Positions 8,387 to 18,757 of a stretch of DNA of 64,000 nt are shown one piece after another; within the stretch, counting starts at the first letter, position 1; the number at the start of each line of letters is the position of its first letter. Position numbers and translations under genes: made by a program. The notes beneath the pieces were generated by a model that saw nothing but the letters and a program-made list of their open reading frames with translations, was not told the origin of the DNA and made no database searches. The stretch comes from Cephalotus follicularis (taxonomy: Eukaryota > Streptophyta > Magnoliopsida > Oxalidales > Cephalotaceae): contig BDDD01001972.1 of NCBI GenBank assembly GCA_001972305.1, forward strand, positions 487,872 through 551,871. The letters run 5' to 3'.

Positions 8387-11300
8387 ATGACAAACCCACT
8401 CACTGTAATTCTTGAGAAAAACCAGTTGACAGGTCCAAATTATGTGGACTGGCTAAGGAATGTCAAAATAGTTTTGAATTCAGAGGACATAGATTATGTC
8501 CTAGAGGCCCCTATGCCAGTACTACCTGCTGAAGATGCCTCAACCGAAGATCATGTCATTTATAAGAAATGGGTGGCTAATGAAAAGGAAGTAAGAAGCT
8601 ACTTAATGGCATCGATGAGCAATGCCCTACAAGTCCAACATGGATCGATACAAGACTATAGGGAAATTCTCCTACATCTCCGCGAGCTATACGGAGAGAC
8701 TAGTAGGAATGCTCTGTTCCAGCTCACTGTTGAGCTGTATGGTACTAAAATGGATGAAGAATCTTTTGTTAATGATCATGTGCTTAAGATGATCAATGCG
8801 ATTGAATGTCTTACTGCTCTTGGCATCAGTCAGGATGCTAAATTAAGCACAGATCTGATCTTTCACTCCCTTCCACCTTCCTTCTCTGGTTTCATCACCA
8901 ATTTTAACATGAATAGGATATCAGCTACTCTGTCTGATCTTCTAAACATGCTGAGGGAAACCGAAGTGAACATGAATAAGGGCAAGGCGCCAGTCATGAT
9001 GGTAGGATCGTCCCGTACGCCAAAGAGGAAGGGCAAGTCAAACCTTGAGAAGGGAAAGACTGAAAGTGGGATAATACCACCACGACCGGCATCTTTCAAA
9101 CCAGCCAAAGCCAGACCATATAATCAGACAAACCAGCAAGTTGTTGCTGCGTCGGACACTGCTGCAAGAGTTGCAACTGCTGAGGAGTCTACCTCAGAAT
9201 CTCCTGCTAAGGGATTGTGCTTCCACTGTGGGAAGCCAGGACATTGGAAAAGGAATTGTGTGATATTCCTTGGATCAATTGGCAAAGGTATGCCCTATTT
9301 GTCTTATATAGAGGTGAATATGAATATTTCTGAATCTTCCTGGATTTCAGACAGCGGATATGGTACTCACATATGTTCTATTTAAAGGCCCTCACGGATC
9401 GAAGAAACCTTGAGAAGGGTGAGGGAGATCTACGGCTTGCGGATGGTTCAATAGTTGAAGCCATAACCATAGGATCAGTTTATATTTTGTTACCTTCGGG
9501 CCAGAGTTTAGAACTCAAACATTGTGTTTATTCGCCTCACATTTTGTAAAATATTATTTCTATTCCAGCATTAGATGCTGAAGGTTTTCATATTATTTTT
9601 AAAGACAAGTGTTGTTCTATTTTATTTAATAATATGATTTATGCAAAATGTTTCCTTCATGATGGATTATATATATTGAGTAAACATGAGACTGTTTTCA
9701 ATATGCAAAAAGACAATAAAAGAAAGAGAGATGAAGTTAATCAATCCTACCTATGACATTACTCGTATAAGTGAGAAAAGAGTTCGCAGGTTGATCTCGG
9801 ATGGATACTTTGATTTCTCAATGTATCAACCGTATCCAACTTGTGAACCATGTCTTAAAGGTAAAATGATCAAATCTCCCTTCACAGGGAAAGGGGAAAG
9901 GACCTCAAATCTGCTAGGTCTAGTACATACTGATGTATGTGGACCAATGACAGTTGATGCCCAAAGTGGATATTTCTACTTCATAACCTTTATGAATGAT
10001 CATTCCCATTTTGGTTATTTGTACCGTATGCGGCACAAATCTGAAGCCTTTGAAAAGTTCAAAGAATTCAGACATGAAGTAGAGGAACAGACTAGTAAAA
10101 GTTTGAAAACTCTTCGATCAGATCGAGGTGGTGAGTATCTCTCCACCGAGTTTTTAACTTATCTCAAAGATAATGGGATTATCTCTCAATGGACGCCTCC
10201 AGGAACACCACAGCATAATGGTGTGTCTGAATGGAGGAATCGCACTTTGCTTGATATGGTGTGTAGCATGATGAGTGATGCTGGACTTCCACTGTCTTTC
10301 TAGGGTTATGCTTTAGAGACTACTGTTCTCTTATTGAACAGGACTCCAACGAAATCTGCTCCCAAGACTCCATATGAGATATGGAACGAGAAGAAACCCA
10401 ATCTTAGTTACCTAAGAATATAGGGATGTCCTGCATATGTTAAGCAGGCAGCAGCAAATAAATTGAAATCAAGGTCCATTAAATGTAAACTTGTGGGATA
10501 TCCTAAAGAAACACGAGGATATTACTTCTATTACCCATCTAACAACAAAGTATTTGTAGCCAGGCATGCTACTTTTCTTCAGAAGGACTTCCTATTGGAA
10601 GATAGTAGTGAGAGCATGATCGAGCTAGATGAATGATCTAAAGAACCACAAGTTGAGGACCTGTCTAATCTTGTTCAAATTGATGTTCCTGAAATGCCGG
10701 CTACCACAGATACACAACCTCTGCGTAGAACTACCTGATTACCCAGGGAACCTGAGAGATACTATGGTAGTTTTCTCATTGAACGTACCCAAGAGTTAAA
10801 TCTCGTGAGTGATGATCCGGTAAGCTACAAAGAAGCCATATGCGATATGGACTCGGAGAAATGGCTCAAAGCCTTGAATTCTGAAATAGAATCCATGTAC
10901 TCCAACAAAGTTTGGGATCTAGTGGACGCACCCCAAAGGGTTAAATCCTTAGGTTGTAAATGGATTTTCAAAAGGAAGCTTGGAGACGATGGAAAGGTGA
11001 AGACCTTCAAAGCTAGGCTGGTAGCCAAAGGTTACAATCAATGAGAAGGGATTGATTATGAGGAAACTTTCTCTCCTGTAGCCATGCTTAAATCTATTCG
11101 GATTTTACTTGCTATAGCTGCACATTTTGACTCTGAGATATGGAAAATGGATGTGAAAACTGCTTTTCTCAATGGAAACATTGATGAAAACATTTATATG
11201 ACTCAACCTGAGGGTTTCATATCCACTGGTGATGACTAGAAAGTGTACAAGCTTTAGAAGTCCATTTATGGACTAAAGCAAGCTTCGAGAAGTTGGAACA

Positions 11301-12285
11301 TTCGATTCGATACAATCAAAGAGTTTGATTTCATTAAGAATCGAGATGAACCATGTGTGTATAAAAAGTTTAGTGGGAGCTTAGTGACTTTTCTGGTCTT
11401 GTACGTTGATGACATACTCCTTATAGGAAATGATGTGATCATGTTGTCAAACGTAGAGGCTTGGTTATTTGTAGTTTTCTCCATGAAAGACATGGGAGAA
11501 GCTTCCTATATCCGGGGAAGAAAGGTCTATAGAGATAGATCAAAAAGGATGATAGGGTTATCCCAGTCTTTGTACATTGACAGAGTGTTTAAGCGATTTA
11601 GCATGAAAAATTCCAATAGAGGTTACCTACCTCTATGTCATGGAATTTCACTTTCTAAACAGATGTCTCCCAATACAGCTGAAGAAAGACAAAGGATGAT
11701 GCACATTCCATATGCTTCAGCAAATGGAAACGTCATGTATGCTATGCTTTGTACTAGACCAGATATCGCCTATGTTGTAAATGTTACAAGCAGATATCAG
11801 TTAGATCCAGGTGAGAGTCACTGGAAGGCTGTCAAAGATATCCTCAAATACCTTAACAGGACTAAGGATTTATTCTTGATGAATGGAGGAAAAGGTTTGA
11901 AGATTGAGGGTTTTACTGACTCTAATTTTCAGATAGATGTGGATGATTCGAAATCGACATCGGGGTTTGTGTTCACCTTAAATGGTGGAGCAGTAAGCTG
12001 GAAGAGTTCCAAGCAGCCTACCACTGTGGATTCAGTGACTGAAGCTGAATACATTGCGGCATCAGAAGCTGCCAATCCAAGGAGCCTAGATCGCACTCAA
12101 AGTTTAAGCACATTCTCAGGCGCTTTCACCTTATACGTGAGATCGTTGATCGTGGAGATATAAAAGTGGAACGAGTTCCAAGTGAAGACAATATTGCAGA
12201 CCCGCTTACTAAGGCACTATAAAAGGCGGTCTTTGACAGACACCTTCATGCTACGGGTGTGAGACACTATGGCAACTGGCTTTAG
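8387..12285 (+). pseudogene. Ty1/copia gag-pol polyprotein, degenerate
   Basis: I start it at the ATG of MTNPLTVILEKN because that is the usual Gag start of this family; an upstream in-frame ATG at 8339 reads only leader. In order: Gag of about 300 residues, zinc knuckle CFHCGKPGHWKRNC (9218-9259), protease site WISDSG, integrase (LVHTDVCGP, SDRGGEY, HNGVSEW), reverse transcriptase with YVDD (11402-11413), and RNase H (FTDSNFQ ... TEAEYIAASEAA). Stops interrupt it near 9383, 9548, 10301, 10421, 10636, 10737, 11042, 11236 and 11257, with frameshifts near 9700 and 12080. Several stops read as TGG-to-TAG, CGA-to-TGA or CAG-to-TAG changes. The frame ends at TAG 12283-12285, just before the polypurine tract. 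It cannot make an active polyprotein. Confidence 0.95.
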
Positions 12286-12300
12286 CGCTTAGTGGGAGAT
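12286..12300 (+). other. Polypurine tract of the copia element
   Basis: AGTGGGAGAT lies directly before the TGTTAGAG start of the 3' LTR. Confidence 0.75.
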
Positions 12301-14072
12301 TGTTAGAGATGAAGTGCTACGGAGCCAGTGTCGAGCTTGTATTTACTTTATCTTGTATAAACGATTTATAAATTCAATAAAGCTGTTTATGTTTTATCAA
12401 TGGCTATGAGTTCGTTTCATTAATACATGCTTAATTAATTGTAAATGAATGTCCTGGAATAAAGTTAGAAAACCAAGTTCATGATGAGATCATGATGTGA
12501 GAGTTGTAATCTCGGTGTACTTTATTTTGAATCTTCCTGGTCATAGGATTGACACTCAGGGCATGATCAATCTGGATAGACCAGCACGTACTATCGGATC
12601 GGTAAGCAGAGGGTGACTGATCTCACACTCACTCGCATGGATGATGCTATGACAACTACGTGGGTGGTCATTTAATGAGTTCACTGAAGGTGACTGTTGA
12701 TAGAATATATGTATGGAGTTTTACTTACATGTCAGACATAATTCTAGTTTTACAGCAGTGCATGTAGTCCTTGGACATGAGTCGTCACTGGATGTCTTGT
12801 GCATAGAGTGTTGCATTTTGATGATGCTTAAATACATATTATATGTAGTGTATACAGGCATTAGTTGGACATAGTACGCTTATGTGTGGAGGCATATGAA
12901 CTGGAAACAATGAATCTATTGCTTCTAGTAAAAGAAGATTATGCTCAGGATGATTTTCGTTAGCGATAAACGGTTGGCCAGGCTAGCCACGATATCAAGA
13001 GTATGATATCATTGGTTGAATATTAGAGGGGCACCTCTAATATTATTAAGGCTAATGAAAGATAGTCACGAGGCTAAAGATTAAATTATTGGGGTCTAAC
13101 ATAATTCATACCCTAGATTTAATTATAGCATTGTCAATGGATGGACTATATGTGCATGTACCTGTAAATAGTAGTTCGCAAATGATTCATGTTACCTGGG
13201 GGTTGTTATGCATTGCGAGATATCGATGTCGACCAGTAGAATGCCCGAGATTAAATTGATAAATTAATTTTGGAAGAAAAAGAATTAAAGAAGTTTTAAT
13301 TCGATATATTCAAGAGAATATTTTTTATGAGATAATAAATATTTAATTGGATAAATTATGAGCGTCATAATTTAATCCTACGGCCAACGTAATAGTGAAC
13401 TCATAGGGTCTCACACAATACAGGCTGATATTTCTAACACGTAATGAGAGAGAAATAATTAGGATAATTTTTCCTAATTATATTTAATGAGATTAATTAT
13501 CCTTAATGAGACTAAGGAAAGTAGAAGTCAAAGATGAGAGAAAGACTATCTAAGGAAGAATCTTGAATGCATTAGGAAACCCTAAGCATGATAGGATAAG
13601 AGTTTGTGTTCTAATATGATTATTTAGCAGCAAGTATATATAGAACACACCCATGTTCCTATTAAGAGAGTTTTTGGACGTTTTTGTGCTCTCTCTTAGT
13701 GTCTTCTCTCCTCTCTCTCATATACAATCAAGAGTTGAAGGTTTGAGAAACCTGGTGTTAGAAATTGAAGCTTGGTGTGGATACCTTGGAGGCTTTCTAT
13801 ACTTGGAAGCTAGAACCGTTTAATATGTTCAACAAGTAGCTGTGCTTTTGGAAGCAAGAAGACTTGTAGGAAGAAGGAAGGAGTCGCTTCATTCATGTGT
13901 GTAATTCCGTCTGCTTCTCCCTATTGATTTATATCTAACTATATATGTATGCCCAAAAGATCCTAGAAACGAACCATATGGCTTGATATTCATGAGATGA
14001 TAACACAATATATGTTTTAGGGTTTTATGCATATAGATATTTTATTGCCTAAATCACCATAAGGTTCCAACA
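12301..14072 (+). repeat. 3' LTR of the copia element
   Basis: It begins TGTTAGAGATG and ends GGTTCCAACA, followed by the second GTGAC duplication. It keeps the TG start that the 5' copy has lost. Confidence 0.95.
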
Positions 14073-15088
14073 GTGACAGCCACCGTAGGGCTGTTTAAGG
14101 AGTTCCACACCTTGAATGCCTCCCCTAAAAAGCACGGCTTCTACTTCAAATCTCGCGTGGGTCGCAACAAGCTGCTGGCGAAGAACACCAAGATAGTCAA
14201 AAGCTCTAGGGAGAAGTACTTCTTGGTCAAGAATCTCCCTGGCTTCACACCCTGCCCGTGGAACGACACTCTGGAAACCGTGCGCCTTAACCAGAGGACG
14301 TTTTTTACCATGGAAAAAAAGGCCGACCTGGGGAGACTTTTGTCACACCCCGTCTTTCAACATCACATAAAAGTGATAAAACAATCAACATATAAATCCG
14401 GCTTATGTAATTTACCATAAATTTAAAACTTTTCATATCCATTAACATCTCGCGGAAGCATCAAATATAAGCTGAACACATCACGCATCCCATACTACGT
14501 GATGTTTATAAATATCCCAAACATGACTGTTGATCGCCCGAAACGGAGCGTGAAATAAAATACAATACATCAGTACGAGATAATAATGTAAACCACGTTA
14601 CAAAATAATCCCAAATACATATCATGATAAATGTTCAAAACTCAAATATAAAAAGAGAATATCCAAGCTTTCTCCTGAAGTCTCCTTGCATGCTCCATAA
14701 CATTATCACTCCATCAATCTGTTACAGTAGGGGTTAGCCTTTTTCCTCACTCGGCAAAGTGAATAAACTCATAAATACAGTTTAGGTCATAAGGTAATGA
14801 GTGCCATGAATGAATACATAATGATGCAGTATGACATGAAATTTCCAAGTAGATATACTTTCCTTATATAAAAAAAAAATATATGTATGCTCACGGTACA
14901 AGTATAACTCATAAGTTATATCAACACAAGCAAGAAATATGTTCCCAAAAGGAACCAGACAAGCCAAACGCCATGACCGTCGCCACCTCCTGGCCCCAAC
15001 GTCATGCACTCTTACCCCCTCCCCGGGAGCAAGTCCAAGAAGTTGTTTAGCGCGGCGGCTAAACCAACAGCAAGTTACTAGCACAAAG

Positions 15089-15201
15089 GCTAAGTAATCA
15101 ACAAGTTATTAGCACGATGGCCAATAATCAACAAGTTATTAGCACGATGGCCAATAATCAACAAGTTATTAGCACGATGGCCAATAATCAACAAGTTATT
15201 A
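15089..15201. repeat. 30-bp tandem repeat in the solo LTR
   Basis: About 3.7 copies of a 30-bp unit containing AACAAGTTATTAGCACGATG; 15121-15150 and 15151-15180 are identical. It suggests recent slippage inside an older LTR. Confidence 0.93.
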
Positions 15202-15539
15202 ATAAAACGAGAGAGAGAAGTGGAGAGGGTCGTTCTTAAGCAGATGACTCTCACCTAACACCCTTCTTTTGTCATTTAACAGCTACCCCTGAGATCTCTC
15301 CCACTTCTAAGTTTTCTGCATTTCTTTTTGTTTTCTTTTCCTTTCTTCTGCAGGTGGCATGTTAGGATGGCATAATCCTTGCATGTTCCATGTGAGGGTA
15401 GGTTTTAGTGCTCCTGGTCAGTACACAGACATGCTCAACACGTCGAATCGCACTAGAAAAGGCGTTAGGTAAGCCTCTAAACAAATCCCCCTTGCATGTT
15501 GTTCTGCTGACAAAGAACGTGCTGGCCATTCATACAAAG

Positions 15540-15691
15540 GCGTCGACGTCTTCCTTTAGACGTCGATGTCTTTTCCAGTTTGGTAAGAAGGTGTCGATGC
15601 TTTCTCCCAATGTCGACGTGCATGTCCCTTCCTTCACGTGTGCCCTGGCTCCCAAAGGAGTCGACGTCTTTCCAAAAGACGTCGATGTCTT
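15540..15691. repeat. GTCGACG palindrome cluster in the solo LTR
   Basis: Three exact GTCGAC cores (GCGTCGACGTC, ATGTCGACGTG, GAGTCGACGTC) and three GTCGATG variants within 150 bp. Confidence 0.8.
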
Positions 15692-17711
15692 TTTCCCAGA
15701 ACGTTGCCGTTTCAACTTTGACATACACATCCCATTTCCAAGACCATAATTAGGATTTTAAGCATACTTTGAGTTCAAAAACTCAACATTCTCATTAATC
15801 CAAATTTAAGATTACATCATAAATGGAATATTACATTCAGGAAAATACCGGGCGCTACATCTTTCTACTCTAACGCCCAAGGAGGTGGTCATGGTGGTGT
15901 TTGAGGCTCGCCTGTAAGGACTTGGGCTAAGCATATCCCCAGGCTGTAGGGCTAGCTTGGAGCTGGATGAGGAAATCCCCTTGGGGGTTGAGAGAGGAAG
16001 AAACTTGGACGCCCGAGATGGACCTGTGTCCTCAGCAACTGTCCAAGGAGAGAGGTGTATTATGCTTTCCCTTGGATTATTTTTAACTTTCCTTCATTCT
16101 CTTTCTCTTGCTATTCTATGCAGCGATGTCATCGCAGGACTCTGCCATGGACCTCATAAGGGCTGGTCATGACCAAGCCCGGGCCGCTGATCCCGAGAAA
16201 CAAAAGCGGGATGGTCTTAAGAGGCAAAAAGCCTTGGAAAAGTCCAGATCTGCAACAGCGCGGAGGGCAGCTAGGCATGTCGCTGCCCAGGCCAGACTTG
16301 AGGGGCTATCTCGGGCCCTGTCTGAGCAGGCCAGGCAAGGGGCCGAGGAGACTGATGTTGATGATGCTGTGGTGGGTGAAGACAGGGAGGCTGCGGAGGC
16401 CAGGGCCAGGGAGGCCGCGCAGGCCACGGCAAAGATTGCACGGGGCAAGAGGCCTGCTGGTGCTGATCTTGCCCATCCTTCAAAATGGTACAGGATAGAG
16501 GAGGGGGTCGCGTCCCCGACTGAAAGTACGGAGGTGCTTTCCTATGATCCCAACCTCCCATGTCCTTCTGAGGAGCTTGGGCGAGTGAGGGAGATCCTAA
16601 GGGAGCTTGGCAAGTCTGGCATTTGTCTGAAGACGCCCGAGGTCGCCGTTGAACTTGGCAAGGCGGGCATTTTTCCCCATGAGCTGATGGTGAGGGAGGA
16701 ATGGACCATTGGTCAAACCTAGACCAACCTCTTTAAGTGATGTCTCAGGGTTTGTAAGCTCTTTCCAATTTCTCCTTTGAGCAAACTTCTTGATTATTTC
16801 TAAACCTTTTGTTTCATCCCCAGGATATGGTTGATGCCCACCTTCTGATGGAGAAATCTGACCAGGAGACCGGCTTGAACGAGTAGTTCGGGGCTGAGAA
16901 TGTCGAGCTTAAAATATCCTTGGTTGTAGCCCGTGCTTAGCTGGAGGAAGTATTGGGGGTCCAGGAGACCATAATTGCTGAGAAGAACGAGGCCCTGAAG
17001 GAAGCCACAAGGGAGAGGGGGCTCAAGATAGCCGCGATGCGCCAGAACGTCGAGCTTAACAACAAGTTCACTATTTTGGGTGAAAGGCTGACAACGTTCC
17101 ATGAGCTTGAGGGAGCTCGGACCAAGGCCGTAGTGGAGAAAGCTGTCTTGGATTTCAAGGCCTCCTTAAAATTCCGGGATGCTCTGGACCAGGCCATGGA
17201 CAACTATAAGGCCACTGAAGATTTCAACAGAGAGGTCTTCAAGAAGTCCTTGGCCAATTTTCGTCGGGGGTTCTATACCTGCCGGAACATGGTCGAGTGC
17301 CTCCCGGAGCTCCCGTTGGACTCCATCATCTGTGACCCCTCGGTGGTTTAGTATGACTTCCTCCCTAAAGGCGTTGATGAAGCTGAGGAAGAAGCTCCCC
17401 ATGCCTATGACGAGGAGCAGAATCATGCTTAGGAGCCTGAGTGGTCATCCAATGGTCATGAGATGGTTCTCTTCACTACCCCTGCTGAGGAAGGAAACCT
17501 TGGGCCCTTGGGTGCGGAGCCTCTCTCTCAAATTGTTGCTAAGGACTCAACCTCTGAGCACGTGGCTGTGGATCCTCCTATGCCTGTGATCGAGGATTTT
17601 CCACCTCTCCCAACTGAATAAAGAGTCGAGGATCCTCCACTGCCTTCTCTAACAGATGAAGATGCTCCACCACCTCCTCCAACTGTACATGACATCCCTT
17701 CAGGGGATTAG

Positions 17712-18757
17712 AACTAGAATAGCTTTCTTTTTTCTTTTTCCTTGCCTTGTACTTTTTTCTTACTTTTGCGATGTAATTTTCTTTTGATGAATGAAATACA
17801 AAGCTTTTTTCACCTCGGATCTCCTTTATGTGCTTTATTTGTGTTGTATGCCATGCTTAAGCTTTACTCGGGCACTTGCAGTTCCCTTAGGAATTTTAGT
17901 CTAACTTATAGACTTTATATGGTGGCCTTACAATTTTCAGGCCTAATTACCTAAGCTTCGTAATCCCCTTAGGACACTTTGTTTCAAAAGCGCTTAGGCA
18001 AAAGGACTTAGTCTTTACTAGTTATGCTGTGTTCGTAGACCAAGTTTCAGGTCTGCTCGGGCAAGTTCTTACGGGTTTGCCGAGCAGGGTCTCGTCTGGT
18101 CCGTTATATTCTAGACTAGGTCGCTTGAGCTTGCAGTCCACGTAGGGTCACATATTTCAAGGTGCTCAGTCCAACGAACTTGATCGTTGCGAGTTCTCAT
18201 GGATTCGCCTCTCAAGACACGATGTGGTTGTGGTCGGGCATTGAAATGCTGACCGGTGTTTTCTCCCTTAGGAGTCTAGTTGCTTCCTTAGAAGTCTTTT
18301 GTATGTGGTCTTAGGTGCTCCCCTGGAGGAGTCTTTGGTGCTCCCCTGGATGAGTCTTTAGTGCTCCCCATGAGGGAGGCTTTAGTACTCCCCTAGAGGG
18401 AGGCTTTTATGCTTCTCTGGCGGGAGGCTTTAGTGCTCCCCTGGAGGGAGGCTTTTGTGCTCCTCTGACGGGAGGCTTTTGTGCTCCTCTGGCGTGAGGC
18501 TTTAGGTGCTCCTTGGAAGGAGCCTTAGTTGAATTGAGACCTTGGTCTGTTTGAAATACTCCCTTGGGAGCATGGTCGGGCATGCCTATATTAAAGCTTC
18601 ATGGTTGAGGGACTTGATCGGCGACTGTTCAGAGGTTTAAGGACATGAACATTGGGCCTCTGGTCCCTTGCAAACTTGGAACTATGATCTTTACACATAT
18701 TTTTTGAGAAAAATTCAATATTATTGACATTCTTGAATTTGTACAACTTACAAAGGA
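17712..18757. repeat. Spacer of element A between antisense ORF and pol, with about 24-bp hairpin repeats
   Basis: At 18314-18530 about nine units of near 24 bp repeat (GTGCTCCCCTGGAGGGAGG type), each able to form a short CTCC/GGAG hairpin. The 3' ends of pol (minus) and of the antisense ORF (plus) face each other across this spacer. Element B has a matching array at 61598-61755. The rest of the spacer holds nothing I can assign. Confidence 0.8.

Larger units (their letters stand above)
4885..14072 (+). mobile_element. Ty1/copia retrotransposon, full length, inserted in element A
   Basis: Two long LTRs of 1818 and 1772 bp bracket an initiator-Met tRNA primer site, a 1.7 kb leader, a degenerate gag-pol in copia order (Gag, protease, integrase, reverse transcriptase, RNase H) and a polypurine tract. 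The 5-bp duplication GTGAC at 4880-4884 and 14073-14077 is perfect. Long LTRs, a long leader and the Gag start (MTNPLTVILEKNQLTG) suggest the Angela/Tork side of copia, but I cannot fix the lineage without a tree. Confidence 0.95.
14341..15859 (-). repeat. Solo LTR of a chromovirus-type gypsy element inside element A
   Basis: It begins TGTCACACCCCG and ends GGGCGCTACA, so the sense strand is minus (TGTAGCGCCC...GGGGTGTGACA). Flanks ACTTT (14336-14340) and TCTTT (15860-15864) match at four of five bases, as expected for an old duplication. No internal gene follows, so it is a solo LTR left by recombination. It shares blocks with the Tekay LTR at 838-3032. It interrupts the antisense ORF of element A between the codons for GRL and LTPKEV. 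Confidence 0.85.
4373..17711 (+). pseudogene. Antisense ORF of Tat element A (putative-gypsy-type-transposon protein), split by two insertions
   Basis: This plus-strand gene runs against gag-pol. Exon pieces are 4373-4884, 14078-14340 and 15865 to about 16042, then 16124 to about 16748 (acceptor TTCTATGCAG at 16114-16123) and 16824-17711 (acceptor TTTCATCCCCAG). The N-terminal part (VKDFSIP, LPPFATTILGHYQIHPS, VGLFKEFHTLN) resembles plant proteins annotated as putative gypsy type transposon. The middle is Ala/Arg/Glu-rich, then coiled coil (ELNNKFTILGERLTTFHELE), then RRGFYTCRNMVE, then an acidic Pro-rich tail ending at TAG 17709-17711. Removing the copia element and one GTGAC restores frame. 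Stops occur at 4829-4831, 17349-17351 and elsewhere. A second in-frame ATG at 4415, in a strong context, would give an N-terminus MARTKQT. Function is unknown; such antisense genes are known from Tat-group elements such as maize Grande. Confidence 0.72.

Noticed and set aside
15089..15201. The 30-bp repeat as a CRISPR array
   Set aside because: The units are directly adjacent with no spacers, in a plant LTR.
16167..16561. Minus-strand and shifted open frames over the Ala/Arg-rich part of the antisense ORF
   Set aside because: They are shadows caused by high GC; the plus-strand frame carries the homology to element B.
18314..18530. The 24-bp repeats as a coding tandem-repeat protein
   Set aside because: Unit lengths vary, no frame stays open, and the position is a noncoding spacer in both Tat elements.
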